From Collinsella sp. TF05-9AC (lineage in GTDB: Bacteria; Actinomycetota; Coriobacteriia; Coriobacteriales; Coriobacteriaceae), in contig NZ_QSSH01000011.1 of assembly GCF_003438495.1 (NCBI RefSeq), positions 1 through 64,000 of the forward strand: 64,000 bases of DNA. Reading direction: 5' to 3'. The position numbers and the translations under genes are program-made. A model generated the notes under the pieces. The model saw nothing but the letters and a program-made list of their open reading frames with translations. It ran no database searches and was not told the origin of the DNA. Within the stretch, counting starts at the first letter, position 1. Each line of letters opens with the position of its first letter. Shown in pieces: positions 8,711 through 17,064 of the stretch.

Positions 8711-10627
8711 ATGGTCGCATTCGATCGCAACCCGCAAGACTTCAAGTATCTGCGCCTGCTTTCGAGACAGTTCCCCACCGAACAATCCGCGTTTACCGAA
8801 ATCATCAATCTCTCGGCCATCCTCAACCTGCCCAAAGGCACCGAGCATTTTATGAGTGACGTGCATGGCGAGTACGAAGCCTTTATGCACATCCTCAACA
8901 ACTGCTCGGGCGTCGTGCGCGAGCATGTCGACGAGATTTTTGGCGACACGCTCACCTTTGACGAAAAGGGCGAGCTGTGCACGCTCATCTACTACCCGCA
9001 CGAGAAGATCGAGCTGGTCCGCAGCCAGCGCGAGGACTCGCCCACCTGGTACAAGACGATGCTTGACCAGCTCATCATGGTCGCTCGTTCGCTTTCAAGC
9101 CGCTACACGCGCTCCAAAGTGCGTAAGGCCATCCCGCGCGATTACGCCTACATCATCGACGAGTTGTTGCACACGCACCCGGACGAGAACAACTATCGCG
9201 TGCGCTATCACGAGCGCATCGTGGAGTCCATCCTGGAGACCGCCAGCGCAGACGACTTTATCGAGTCGCTCGCTTCGCTCATCAAGCGCCTGGCCGTCGA
9301 CCACCTGCACCTGGTGGGCGACATCTTCGACCGCGGCAGCGGCGCGGCCAAGATTATGGACCGTCTGCTCACCTACCATTCACTCGACATCCAGTGGGGC
9401 AACCACGACCTGCTGTGGATGGGCGCTGCGGCCGGTGAGCCCGCCTGCATCGCCACGGTGCTGCGTAACAACCTACGCTACGACAACTACGAGATCCTCG
9501 AGAACGACTACGGCATCTCGCTGCGCGAGCTTGTTGCCTTTGCCGATGCCACCTACACCGCCGGTGAGCCCATCACCCCGCTAATCAAGGCCATCAACGT
9601 GCTGCTCTTTAAGCTAGAGGGCCAGATTATCCAGCGCCACCCCGAGTTCGATATGACCGGCCGCCTGTTACTCGACAAGATCGAACACGACAACGGCACG
9701 GTCACGCTCGCCGACGGTAGCGTATGGCCGCTAACGACCAACGACTTCCCCACCGTCGATCCGGCGGACCCCTATACGCTCACGCCCCAGGAGCAGCACA
9801 TCATCGACAAGCTCGTGTCCGAGTTTGTCACCGCCGATCACCTGCATCGCCATATCGATTTCCTCTACACCCACGGCTCGATGTACAAGGTCACCAACGG
9901 CAACCTGCTGTTCCATGGTTGCGTTCCGCTCAACGAGGATGGTACCTTTAGCAGCATGAACTGCCTGGGTACCTGGCACGCCGGCCGTGATTATCTCGAT
10001 TTTTGCGACCGCATCGCCCGCCGCGCCTGGCGCGTGGGCGACCGCGATGCCCTCGACTGGATGTGGTACCTGTGGATCGGCTTTAACTCACCCGCTAGCG
10101 GACGCTTGGTGCGTACCTTTGAGCGCGCCTATATCGCCGATAAGAGCACCTGGGTCGAGCCGATGGACCCGTACTTTACGCTTACCAAGTCGCCCTCGGT
10201 CTGCGACGACATCATGCACGAATTTGGCGTCGTGCCTATGGCATGTTCGCCGACTGGCCACATCATCAACGGCCACACGCCCGTTAAAACCACCAAAGGC
10301 GAGCAGCCCATCCGCGCCGAGGGCAAGCTGCTGGTCATCGATGGCGGCTTTTGCCGCGCTTACCATCCCAAGACGGGTATCGCCGGCTATACGCTCATCT
10401 CGAGCTCGCGCGGCTGCCGCCTCAAGTCGCACCGGGCCTTTACGACGGTTGCCGAGGCACTCACGCGCAACGTGGACATCGAAAGCGAGACCAACCGTTT
10501 TGACCAAGCAGACCGTCGCCGCATGGTGAGCGACACCGATACTGGCGCCAAGATCCGCAGCCAGATCCAGGACCTGCGCCAGCTGCTCGATGCATATAGA
10601 AACGGTGCTATCGAGGAGCGCGCCTAG
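8711..10627 (+). CDS. fbp: Class III fructose-1,6-bisphosphatase
   Basis: Hydrolyses fructose-1,6-bisphosphate to fructose-6-phosphate in gluconeogenesis. At 638 residues it matches the large class III enzymes (Bacillus YydE/Fbp type), which are metallophosphoesterases. Metal-binding motifs appear in order: MSDVHGEYEAF near residue 50, VGDIFDRGSGA near 200, GNHDLLWMGAA near 230 and NGHTPVKTTKGEQPI near the C-terminus. The start at 8711 follows GGAAGG by six to seven bases; an upstream ATG in frame has no ribosome site. TTTACCA boxes lie just upstream. A hairpin follows, then gtrA genes. This class is frequent in gut Firmicutes and Coriobacteriia. Confidence 0.95.
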   Translation: MVAFDRNPQDFKYLRLLSRQFPTEQSAFTEIINLSAILNLPKGTEHFMSDVHGEYEAFMHILNNCSGVVREHVDEIFGDTLTFDEKGELCTLIYYPHEKIELVRSQREDSPTWYKTMLDQLIMVARSLSSRYTRSKVRKAIPRDYAYIIDELLHTHPDENNYRVRYHERIVESILETASADDFIESLASLIKRLAVDHLHLVGDIFDRGSGAAKIMDRLLTYHSLDIQWGNHDLLWMGAAAGEPACIATVLRNNLRYDNYEILENDYGISLRELVAFADATYTAGEPITPLIKAINVLLFKLEGQIIQRHPEFDMTGRLLLDKIEHDNGTVTLADGSVWPLTTNDFPTVDPADPYTLTPQEQHIIDKLVSEFVTADHLHRHIDFLYTHGSMYKVTNGNLLFHGCVPLNEDGTFSSMNCLGTWHAGRDYLDFCDRIARRAWRVGDRDALDWMWYLWIGFNSPASGRLVRTFERAYIADKSTWVEPMDPYFTLTKSPSVCDDIMHEFGVVPMACSPTGHIINGHTPVKTTKGEQPIRAEGKLLVIDGGFCRAYHPKTGIAGYTLISSSRGCRLKSHRAFTTVAEALTRNVDIESETNRFDQADRRRMVSDTDTGAKIRSQIQDLRQLLDAYRNGAIEERA

Positions 10628-10637
10628 CACCACCCGC

Positions 10638-10672
10638 GGGGATTGGCTAAACTTGCTAAGTTTGTCATCCCC
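10638..10672 (+). terminator. Nested hairpin after fbp
   Basis: Nested inverted repeat: GGGGAT / ATCCCC (10638-10643, 10667-10672) enclosing AAACTT / AAGTTT (10649-10654, 10658-10663). No T-run follows, so it may only attenuate read-through into the first gtrA gene. Confidence 0.4.
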
Positions 10673-10705
10673 ACGGCGCCCCGGCGCCGGCTTAAGGCAG
10701 GTACC

Positions 10706-11101
10706 ATGCAAAAGCTCCTTGCGCAGATCATGAAATTTGGCGTCGTCGGTGTCATTGCCACGGTTATCGACTTTGGCATTATGAATCTGCTCCACTACGG
10801 TCTGGGCCTCAACATCCTAATCGCCAACACCAGCGGCTTTATCATCTCACTCATCTTTAACTACCTCGCAAGCATGAAGTACGTGTTTGCGCACAAGGAA
10901 GGCATGAGCCGCCGCCGCGAGTTCATCATCTTTGTCGTGCTGTCCGTGATCGGCCTGGCACTCAACGACGGTATCGTGCTGACACTCAACGCCGGTCTGG
11001 GGCTCGAGGCCAATATCGCCAAGATCTGCGCCACCGCGCTTGTCATGGTCTACAACTTTGTGACCCGAAAGATCTTCCTGGAGGGTGACGAGACCAAGTA
11101 A
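10706..11101 (+). CDS. GtrA family membrane protein (copy 1)
   Basis: GtrA-fold protein of 131 residues with four hydrophobic helices. The family moves undecaprenyl-phosphate-linked sugars across the membrane or assists cell-wall glycosylation. The diagnostic pattern is present: MKFGVVGVIATVIDFG in helix 1, NTSGFIISLIFNYLASMKYVF in helix 2 and the C-terminal VYNFVTRKIFLEG. The start at 10706 is preceded by AAGGCAGG. A second, clearly homologous gene follows at 11320; both share NY-LSMKYVF-H-EGMSR and a FLEG tail, so they arose by tandem duplication. No glycosyltransferase adjoins, so the sugar is unknown. Confidence 0.85.
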   Translation: MQKLLAQIMKFGVVGVIATVIDFGIMNLLHYGLGLNILIANTSGFIISLIFNYLASMKYVFAHKEGMSRRREFIIFVVLSVIGLALNDGIVLTLNAGLGLEANIAKICATALVMVYNFVTRKIFLEGDETK

Positions 11102-11120
11102 CTCGCAACCTTACAGCCTT

Positions 11121-11172
11121 ACGATGCCCACGGACAATGCGTGCTCAGTACAGTATCGCCCGTGGGCATCGT
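11121..11172 (+). terminator. Hairpin between the two gtrA genes
   Basis: Thirteen-base perfect stem (ACGATGCCCACGG at 11121-11133, CCGTGGGCATCGT at 11160-11172) with a 26-base loop, followed by TCGTTT. It probably ends the fbp-gtrA transcript. Confidence 0.5.
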
Positions 11173-11183
11173 TCGTTTACGGG

Positions 11184-11222
11184 CAAATTTTCAACGTTTG
11201 CGGATTAGCTCTTGAAAATTTG
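11184..11222. promoter_or_regulatory. AT-rich inverted repeat before second gtrA
   Basis: Perfect 11-base inverted repeat CAAATTTTCAA / TTGAAAATTTG with 17 bases between the arms, about 100 bases before the second gtrA start. Symmetry and AT content fit an operator. A clear promoter is not visible. Confidence 0.35.
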
Positions 11223-11319
11223 GCGAGTTCATATAGTTCTTGGCAAAGACCTTACGTTTCCCTTGTAAAAGCTCTAAAGTATCCTCTGCTCGATTCATCA
11301 ACGCATTGGATGTGATTAC

Positions 11320-11727
11320 GTGCGCAAGGCGCTGGCACAACCTCATACCAAGCAGTTCCTCAAGTTTGCTGTCGTGGGTCTTATCTCCTTTGGCATCGAC
11401 TGGGGCATGCTCATTGCGCTCGTCGAGCTGTTCCACCTTGACTTTTTGATGAGCACCACGGTTTCGTTTATCACGTCCGTCGTGGTCAACTACTGGCTCA
11501 GCATGAAGTACGTGTTCGACCACCGCGAAGGCATGAGCCGCAAGCGCGAGTTCACGATCTTCACCATCCTGTCGGTGATCGGCCTGGGCCTCAACGACCT
11601 GTACATGTTTGTGGGCGTCACGTTTTTGAGCATCGGCTACCAGGCCATGAAGGCCATCGCCACGTTCCTCGTCACCTGGTACAACTACTTCAGCCGCCGC
11701 TTCTTCCTCGAGGGCGCACGGTCGTAG
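11320..11727 (+). CDS. GtrA family membrane protein (copy 2)
   Basis: Second GtrA paralogue, 135 residues, probably starting at GTG with GGATG about eight bases upstream; no ATG in frame gives the full first helix. It has the same four-helix pattern: FLKFAVVGLISFGIDWG, SFITSVVVNYWLSMKYVF, a basic cytoplasmic loop DHREGMSRKREF, and a C-terminal WYNYFSRRFFLEG. Likely role is flipping or handling of lipid-linked sugars. A strong terminator follows. It may have its own promoter, since a 13-bp hairpin and an AT-rich inverted repeat separate it from copy 1. Confidence 0.83.
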   Translation: MRKALAQPHTKQFLKFAVVGLISFGIDWGMLIALVELFHLDFLMSTTVSFITSVVVNYWLSMKYVFDHREGMSRKREFTIFTILSVIGLGLNDLYMFVGVTFLSIGYQAMKAIATFLVTWYNYFSRRFFLEGARS

Positions 11728-11753
11728 TCGATTCACTATTTGCTTGAATGTAT

Positions 11754-11791
11754 AACCGGTTGGAATTCCCGTTCCAACCGGTTTTTTTGTT
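11754..11791 (+). terminator. Strong Rho-independent terminator
   Basis: Twelve-base stem AACCGGTTGGAA / TTCCAACCGGTT with a six-base loop, then TTTTTTGTTTG. It ends the second gtrA transcript. Confidence 0.88.
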
Positions 11792-11887
11792 TGCAGAGAG
11801 ACCCGGCGACCCAGTCCCATTCGCATGAAAAACGGGCGGTCCGGATGTTGGTCCGAACCGCCCGTCTGGCGCGCTATGTCGAGGCCT

Positions 11888-12817
11888 CTAGCCCGTTACG
11901 TAATACCAAACAACGTTGTCGCCATTGGAGAGAACGTAGTTACTGCAGGCCGTCATGGGCGTTGTGCCGTTGACGGAGTACATCCAGCCGCTCGTGCCGC
12001 CGTACTGTTTCTCGGCCAAACCACCAATCGCGGAGACATACGTACCGTACGACGAGCCATGTGCGTTGACAGAAAGGCCCAGCGCGCACAGGGCATCGTA
12101 GACGGTAGCGCCTTCGTTAAAGGTAAAGGTGCCACCAGAGGACACAGGATTGCCCACAGAGCTCGATGTGACCGAAACCGTCACCGTAACGTAGCTAGGC
12201 TGCTGCGAGCTGCCCTGGTCGCCAGTAGAGGCGTTGCCGTTATCGGGGGCAGAAGATGCCCCGCTGGATGAGGAGGAGGCGCCAGGCGTAGAGCCGGCCC
12301 CGCCAGAAGAAGTCGAGTTCTGAGAAGTCGACTGATTGCCGTCGGTCTTTTTATTGCTGTTCTTCTCTCCAGACTTCTTGCCATCCTTGTCTTCGGACTT
12401 TTTGCTATCCGAGCCCTTGTTTGATTCCTTGTCCGAAGACTCGGACTCCTTCTTAGAGTCAGATTTATCCGAACCCTTAGACTCGTCGTTCGCACCATCC
12501 GAAGATTTGGAATCCTTGGAGCCAGCTTTACCCGAAGCGACGGTCGAGTCAGACCCCTTGGCGTCCTTCGCGACGACGCTCTCCCCCGTCACGGTCTGAA
12601 CGATCCAGTCAATGGACCAGGCGCCGCTCTCGGAAGGATGGACGAAGCCCAGCGATATGACAATTAGCGCAACGCACGCGGCGGTCAGGACGCCAGTAAG
12701 CGCCTTCCGTCGAGGGGCGGACGCCGCCGAAGCGGCGCCCTGTTGCTTTGCATCGTCGAACTGAATGAACGAGGAATTTGGTTGCTTGGGGTCAGCGTCC
12801 TTGGATTTATTGGACAC
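11888..12817 (-). CDS. Membrane-anchored DUF4430 (transcobalamin-C-like) protein
   Basis: About 309 residues. A cytoplasmic N-terminus is followed by one membrane helix (ALTGVLTAACVALIVISLGF, about residues 40-60), a long extracellular Ser/Lys/Asp/Gly-rich spacer and a C-terminal DUF4430 domain (about 205-309) with the typical ATVYDALCALG, GTSGWMYSVNG and NGDNVVWYYV. DUF4430 resembles the C-terminal domain of human intrinsic factor and transcobalamin. The larger DUF4430 gene ends at the base before a possible GTG start (12826); I prefer GTG 12817 because AGGTGAGG precedes it. Either way translation is coupled, and the pair lies behind a cobalamin-type riboswitch. A surface B12-capture role is inferred. 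Confidence 0.8.
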   Translation of the reverse strand: MSNKSKDADPKQPNSSFIQFDDAKQQGAASAASAPRRKALTGVLTAACVALIVISLGFVHPSESGAWSIDWIVQTVTGESVVAKDAKGSDSTVASGKAGSKDSKSSDGANDESKGSDKSDSKKESESSDKESNKGSDSKKSEDKDGKKSGEKNSNKKTDGNQSTSQNSTSSGGAGSTPGASSSSSGASSAPDNGNASTGDQGSSQQPSYVTVTVSVTSSSVGNPVSSGGTFTFNEGATVYDALCALGLSVNAHGSSYGTYVSAIGGLAEKQYGGTSGWMYSVNGTTPMTACSNYVLSNGDNVVWYYVTG

Positions 12818-12826
12818 AGCCCTCAC

Positions 12827-15800
12827 CTACCGACGTTTGGTGAACACGAACACGCCGACGATGGCGAGACCGATGACGCCGGCGGCAACGCCAACAATGG
12901 CGAGCGGGTTGGCGCCAGTCTCCTGCTCGGAAGCACTAGAGGGCTTCTTAGCAGTGGTCGTAGAAGCAGCACCCGTATCGGACTTGGAATCGGACTTCTT
13001 GTCGGACTTGCTGTCCTTCTTGTCAGACTTCTTGTCAGACTTCTTGTCAGACTTCTTCTCGTCCTTCTTATCGGACTTATCGGAGTCCTTCTTGTTGGGC
13101 TTGTTGTCCTTGGTCTCGGTCTTGGTCGACACCGTCGTCTTGGTCATCGGCTTATGACCCGGAGCGACAGCGCCGCCAGCCTGCTGGCCCTTCGTGCCGG
13201 AGCCGGAACCCGTGCCCGTGCCAGCGCCAGCACCGGAACCGTTGCCAGCGCCGCCATTGCCGCCATTGGAGCCAGAACCGCCATTGCCGCCAGGGTTAAC
13301 AGCATTCTTGGTCCACTTGGCATACAGCGTCAGATCGGCCGTCACCGGCGTACTGAAGTCATACGCCCGCGTGCAAGCCTCATCGGTGAACCAACCGCCG
13401 AAAGTGTAGCCATCGCGCGTCGGATCGGCCGGCTTGACCAGCTTGCCGTCGTCCGTAGCAACAAACTTAGTGTCGCAAGCAGACCCGCCGTTGGAATTAA
13501 AGGCAACCGTCCAAGACTCAACGGCCCCGAGCTTGAACAGCGTGCCCGAATCATTGATGTAGTACAGGCTGCCAGATGCATCGGCAATGACCGGAGAGTC
13601 GCAGTGCTGGTAATGGCCAGCCGCATCATAAATCTGCGTCGCCTCTGCATCGCCGAGCGTATAGCGATACACGCCACCACCAGCAGAGTAGTTAACGTAA
13701 TCCTTGCTATCCGCGCTGTTAACGGTGAAGTACACATAGGTCTTGCCGCCCTGAACACTCACCAGCGGAGTAGCAGCAATACCGTTAAATCCGGCCGGCA
13801 GTTCTTTACCGTCAGCAGCGGTGACCATCGTGGTTTTACCGGTCTTCAGATTATAGAAAGCCAGAGCAGAGCCAGTAGCCGTCTGTCCGCCGACAATCAA
13901 GTTTTCGCCAGCCACCGCCGGTGCGCTCATGTTATTCGTAAGACCCAGGTCGACCGTCTTCTGCTCGCTCAGTACGCCCTTCGCCGAAAGCGAAATCACA
14001 TGGAGCTTTCCATCGTGCGTCATCTGATAGAAGGTCGAACCATTGGACGGATCGGCGACACAGTCGGCGTTCGCGAGAGCGCCGAGCTTCATGGTCGAAA
14101 CGACATCGCCCGTCGTCTTATCAATGCACTTAAGCGTGCCCGCGCTCGTAGGAACAATGGCATACTTATCCGTCAAAGCCGCACCAGTCCAGTAATAGCC
14201 CTCGGCAGGGTCGATGTTCTGCCAAGAAACTTCGCCCGTGGCAATCTTAATGCGCGAAAGGGAGCCGTTGCCGTAGGTCGCGTTGTAATTCTCGTCATAC
14301 GAAATATCGACCGTACCAACATAGACGTACTCGCCGTCCGAAACGACGGTGCAGGAGCTCTGCGTCAAGTCCGTCAAACCGGGCGTCAGCCACTTGCAGA
14401 TCAGCTTGTCTGCAGTAATCGCCTGGACCGCACCGCCGTTGAGCGGAACGATGATAAGGCCATTGGTATAGATCGGACGAGAGGTATAGCTCACCTTGGA
14501 GGCAAGCGGCGCAGAGGCAACCTTTTTGCCCGTGGACGAATCGATCTTAATGAGCTCGTTCTCGGTCGCGATGTACACAAAGCCGTTAGCAATGACAGGC
14601 TCGCTGCAGTTGGCATACTGCTGACCAGACTCGGCCTTCCAATCGAAGGCCCACTTAAGACCGGCGGCCTGCGCAGGCGTCTTGGCATCCGTTACGGTCG
14701 AACCGTTGCCACTGTTGCCGTAGCCGGCCCACTCGGCATCCCAATCAGGAGTCGTCGCGCTCGGATCCACGACAATCTTGTCGGGATCGGGCATGGGCGA
14801 ATTTTCGGTGGTATAGGCAAGCGTGACCTTATCGCCGCTCTTGAGCGTAATCTGATTGGCGCAAAGTAAGGAGGGCTCTCCGTTGATATACAGATGCCAA
14901 TATTTATTGGTCGCAGCATCCCAACCATACGGTTTGTGATCAAACGGCGAAGTAATGGAATTCAGGAACCAGTACTCACCACTCTGGGAGCCGTTGTACG
15001 CAACGCCCTTGGCCTTCAGAACTGCCTCAATAAGGTTCTGGGCCGTGGAGCCTTCGGGCAGAGAAACATTGCTTGCCGTGCCCCAACGCGTATTGTTCCC
15101 GTTGACATCGGGACCGATAACATCGACAGAACCAAGAACCTGGCCAGGAAGGGCACCGGCGTCAGCACCATACATAAAGGTGACGGCGTCACCCTCTTGG
15201 AGCTCGTAGGCACCGGCGCCAACGTCGGCGAACTTGCCATTTACGTAGAAGCGCCAATAGCTATTGGTCGCAGCATCCCAGCCATAGGACTTACCATCGA
15301 ACGGCGAAGTAATGCCGTTGAGGAACCAGCCCCAAGGCGATTCGCCAGCATCGAGAGTAAGGCCGGTCTGCTCAAGGAGATCCTTAGCAGTGGAGCCTGC
15401 CTTGAGGCTCGTCTGGCCCGTCGAAGCCCAAACCTGCTGCTTGCCGTCCTTGTCCTTACCAAGTACCTGAACAGAAGCATGAACAGAATCAGAGGGCAAC
15501 TGGTCGCCCCAGCCACCGTAGAACCACGTAACGGTATCGCCAGCATGAATGGTGACATTGTCCGCCGTGTAGTCGCTCGACTTGCCGTTGATAAACAGCT
15601 GCCAATAGGTCGAATAATCGAGCGGCGTACCCAGCTCAACGCCGTTGTACTTAAGGCTCAGAATGAAGGAGCCCGCAGCAACGGCGTCAATATCATTCGC
15701 CTCGAGCGCGACCTTCGTAAGGTCAAGCGCGCTCGAGCCGGACGTCACCACATACTGCGCGTTATCGACCCAAGTCTGAGTCTTGCCCTGGGCATCGCGA

Positions 15801-16633
15801 CCAATGACGGTCACATTTGCGGCAACCTGGTCCTTAACGACAGGGGACGAGCTACCAGCCGTATAGGCAAACTCAATCTTCTGCCCCTGGGTGAGCTTGA
15901 CGCTGCTCGCGCCAACCGAGGAAGACGCGCCGTCGACGAACAGCTGCCAGAAGGCATAAGTCGTCGGATCGTAGGCGAGCGTGCGGCCATCGCTCGGGGA
16001 TGTGATGCTTTCGAGGTAGAAACCGTATGCCGTGTTCGGATCGTACTTCGCCTTGAAGCCCGTCTTCTCCTGCAGCTTAATGAAGGCATCCGCAGCCGTC
16101 GCGCCCTCATCGAGCTTGAGCTGCGTAGGTGCCACCCAGGTCTGAGCCTTGCCGTCGGCATCGGTGCCGATAATCGAGAACGAGACCTCGACTTGCTTCT
16201 TGGCGACATCGCCGGTTTCTGTCGGGTTCTCTGTCTGGACGGCAGTCGCGGCGGCAGATCCTGCTTGGCCAGCGGATGCCGTCGAAGACTGCTCGCTCGT
16301 GGCAGGGCTCCCCCCCGTCGCCGAGCCTTCGTCGCCAGTTGCTGCCTCTGTTGTGGCGGCACTGGCTGCAGGCGCGCTCCCGGAATCCGAAACCTCGGCG
16401 CCGCTCTGCTCAGCGGTACCGCCCGCAAGCGCTGCGTCCTCGCCTGGCGTCGTAGCCTGAGCCACAGCGTCGGTAATGCCCTCGGCACCCTCGGCCCACA
16501 GCTGAGCCGGCGTGGTGCTGAAGGCCATCGCGAAGGCCAGGAATGCCACCAGGCCGCGCTTGGCTACGCCGCGCGCGATTACGCCACGGCGACGAAGCGA
16601 GGCACGCTGGCACTCGTCCTCAAACATATCCAT
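12827..16633 (-). CDS. Large cell-surface protein with four DUF4430 modules and a propeller
   Basis: About 1268 residues; start 16633 follows TAGGAG. Order: export signal (roughly 10-45, with VAKRGLVAFLAFAMAFS); Ala/Ser/Thr-rich linker; four tandem DUF4430 modules of about 120 residues (roughly 145-620), three with SPxDxxxxxYDxxTxxFW or GWDAATNxYW signatures; a PQQ-like beta-propeller (roughly 625-1060) with repeated FVYIATENELIKID-type blades; one InlB/Flg_new repeat (AFNSNGG, DGYTFGGWFTD, LYAKW); a Gly-rich linker; an SDKK-rich stalk; and a C-terminal helix ending FVFTKRR. The anchor reads EQETG, not LPXTG, so sortase attachment is uncertain. The cobalamin-type riboswitch upstream suggests B12 or corrinoid binding. 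Each domain is recognisable; the combined function is inference. Confidence 0.85.
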   Translation of the reverse strand: MDMFEDECQRASLRRRGVIARGVAKRGLVAFLAFAMAFSTTPAQLWAEGAEGITDAVAQATTPGEDAALAGGTAEQSGAEVSDSGSAPAASAATTEAATGDEGSATGGSPATSEQSSTASAGQAGSAAATAVQTENPTETGDVAKKQVEVSFSIIGTDADGKAQTWVAPTQLKLDEGATAADAFIKLQEKTGFKAKYDPNTAYGFYLESITSPSDGRTLAYDPTTYAFWQLFVDGASSSVGASSVKLTQGQKIEFAYTAGSSSPVVKDQVAANVTVIGRDAQGKTQTWVDNAQYVVTSGSSALDLTKVALEANDIDAVAAGSFILSLKYNGVELGTPLDYSTYWQLFINGKSSDYTADNVTIHAGDTVTWFYGGWGDQLPSDSVHASVQVLGKDKDGKQQVWASTGQTSLKAGSTAKDLLEQTGLTLDAGESPWGWFLNGITSPFDGKSYGWDAATNSYWRFYVNGKFADVGAGAYELQEGDAVTFMYGADAGALPGQVLGSVDVIGPDVNGNNTRWGTASNVSLPEGSTAQNLIEAVLKAKGVAYNGSQSGEYWFLNSITSPFDHKPYGWDAATNKYWHLYINGEPSLLCANQITLKSGDKVTLAYTTENSPMPDPDKIVVDPSATTPDWDAEWAGYGNSGNGSTVTDAKTPAQAAGLKWAFDWKAESGQQYANCSEPVIANGFVYIATENELIKIDSSTGKKVASAPLASKVSYTSRPIYTNGLIIVPLNGGAVQAITADKLICKWLTPGLTDLTQSSCTVVSDGEYVYVGTVDISYDENYNATYGNGSLSRIKIATGEVSWQNIDPAEGYYWTGAALTDKYAIVPTSAGTLKCIDKTTGDVVSTMKLGALANADCVADPSNGSTFYQMTHDGKLHVISLSAKGVLSEQKTVDLGLTNNMSAPAVAGENLIVGGQTATGSALAFYNLKTGKTTMVTAADGKELPAGFNGIAATPLVSVQGGKTYVYFTVNSADSKDYVNYSAGGGVYRYTLGDAEATQIYDAAGHYQHCDSPVIADASGSLYYINDSGTLFKLGAVESWTVAFNSNGGSACDTKFVATDDGKLVKPADPTRDGYTFGGWFTDEACTRAYDFSTPVTADLTLYAKWTKNAVNPGGNGGSGSNGGNGGAGNGSGAGAGTGTGSGSGTKGQQAGGAVAPGHKPMTKTTVSTKTETKDNKPNKKDSDKSDKKDEKKSDKKSDKKSDKKDSKSDKKSDSKSDTGAASTTTAKKPSSASEQETGANPLAIVGVAAGVIGLAIVGVFVFTKRR
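13019..13056 (-). repeat. 12-base tandem repeat coding SDKK
   Basis: TTGTCAGACTTC recurs three times in tandem, coding the Ser-Asp-Lys-Lys stalk of the large DUF4430 protein. Such in-frame repeats can expand or contract and change stalk length. Confidence 0.7.
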
Positions 16634-16769
16634 TTGTCTCCTACTGTCTGTACTTGGAGCGTTGCCTTGAAGCTGCCCCACGTCATCGCGCATGTTGCGC
16701 TCGAGTTCCCCCATCGGGGTCCCCCTTCCCTCCAGAGCCCTATGCACACCGGCGGCATACGCCGCAGCC

Positions 16770-16950
16770 GCATGCAAGATGGGAGGCGATCCGACTTAAC
16801 CTTAACGACTCGGGCGCGCCGTCCGATCTGCGACGCGAACATCCCGAGCCAAGAGGAATTACGGTTACTGGTACAGCCGGGGACTTGCACCCCGATTCTC
16901 CCAAACGCGCAGGAAAACCGCGCATTCGTGCGTCTCCGCACCACCATCTA
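16770..16950 (-). promoter_or_regulatory. Cobalamin riboswitch (candidate)
   Basis: On the minus strand the leader of the DUF4430 operon contains GGTGCAAGTCCCCGGCTG (about 16897-16873), matching the conserved GGTGcAAgTCC core of adenosylcobalamin riboswitches, then, about 85 bases on, AAGTCGGATCGCCTCCC (16796-16780), which aligns with the B12 box (consensus rAGyCmGgAgaCCtGCC). The first paired element GGTGCGGAGACGCAC and intervening stems are also present. Downstream is a hairpin around CGGCGTATGCCG (about 16753-16764) that could be the expression platform. Spacing and order fit the class well; I could not run a covariance search. Confidence 0.8.
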
Positions 16951-16958
16951 GGCCATCG

Positions 16959-16987
16959 ATTAAAACCGTCAATATGCTATCACGCAA
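16959..16987 (-). promoter_or_regulatory. Promoter of the riboswitch/DUF4430 operon
   Basis: Minus-strand -35 TTGCGT, 17-base spacer, -10 TTTAAT. Predicted start falls just ahead of the riboswitch. Confidence 0.5.
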
Positions 16988-17013
16988 AAGGGCCTCGCAC
17001 GCAGGCGAAGCCC
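16986..17013 (-). terminator. Terminator after the ABC1 kinase gene
   Basis: Minus strand GGGCTTCGC ... GCGAGGCCC then TTTTG, about 50 bases past the ABC1 stop and directly upstream of the DUF4430 operon promoter, separating the two same-strand units. Confidence 0.55.
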
Positions 17014-17064
17014 AAGGTAAAAGCTATTGTTTGCGATAGGAAAATGCGGTGACGGCCGCAGCCT

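Noticed and set aside
13010..13076. Repeated 12-base units, possible CRISPR
   Set aside because: In-frame SDKK-coding repeats without spacers.
12743..14869. A 708-residue plus-strand frame opposite the DUF4430 genes
   Set aside because: Composition matches antisense of a Gly/Ser/Lys-rich gene, with no recognisable domain or ribosome site.
14894..16951. A second long plus-strand frame opposite the large DUF4430 gene
   Set aside because: Overlaps the riboswitch and shows no domain; a shadow frame.
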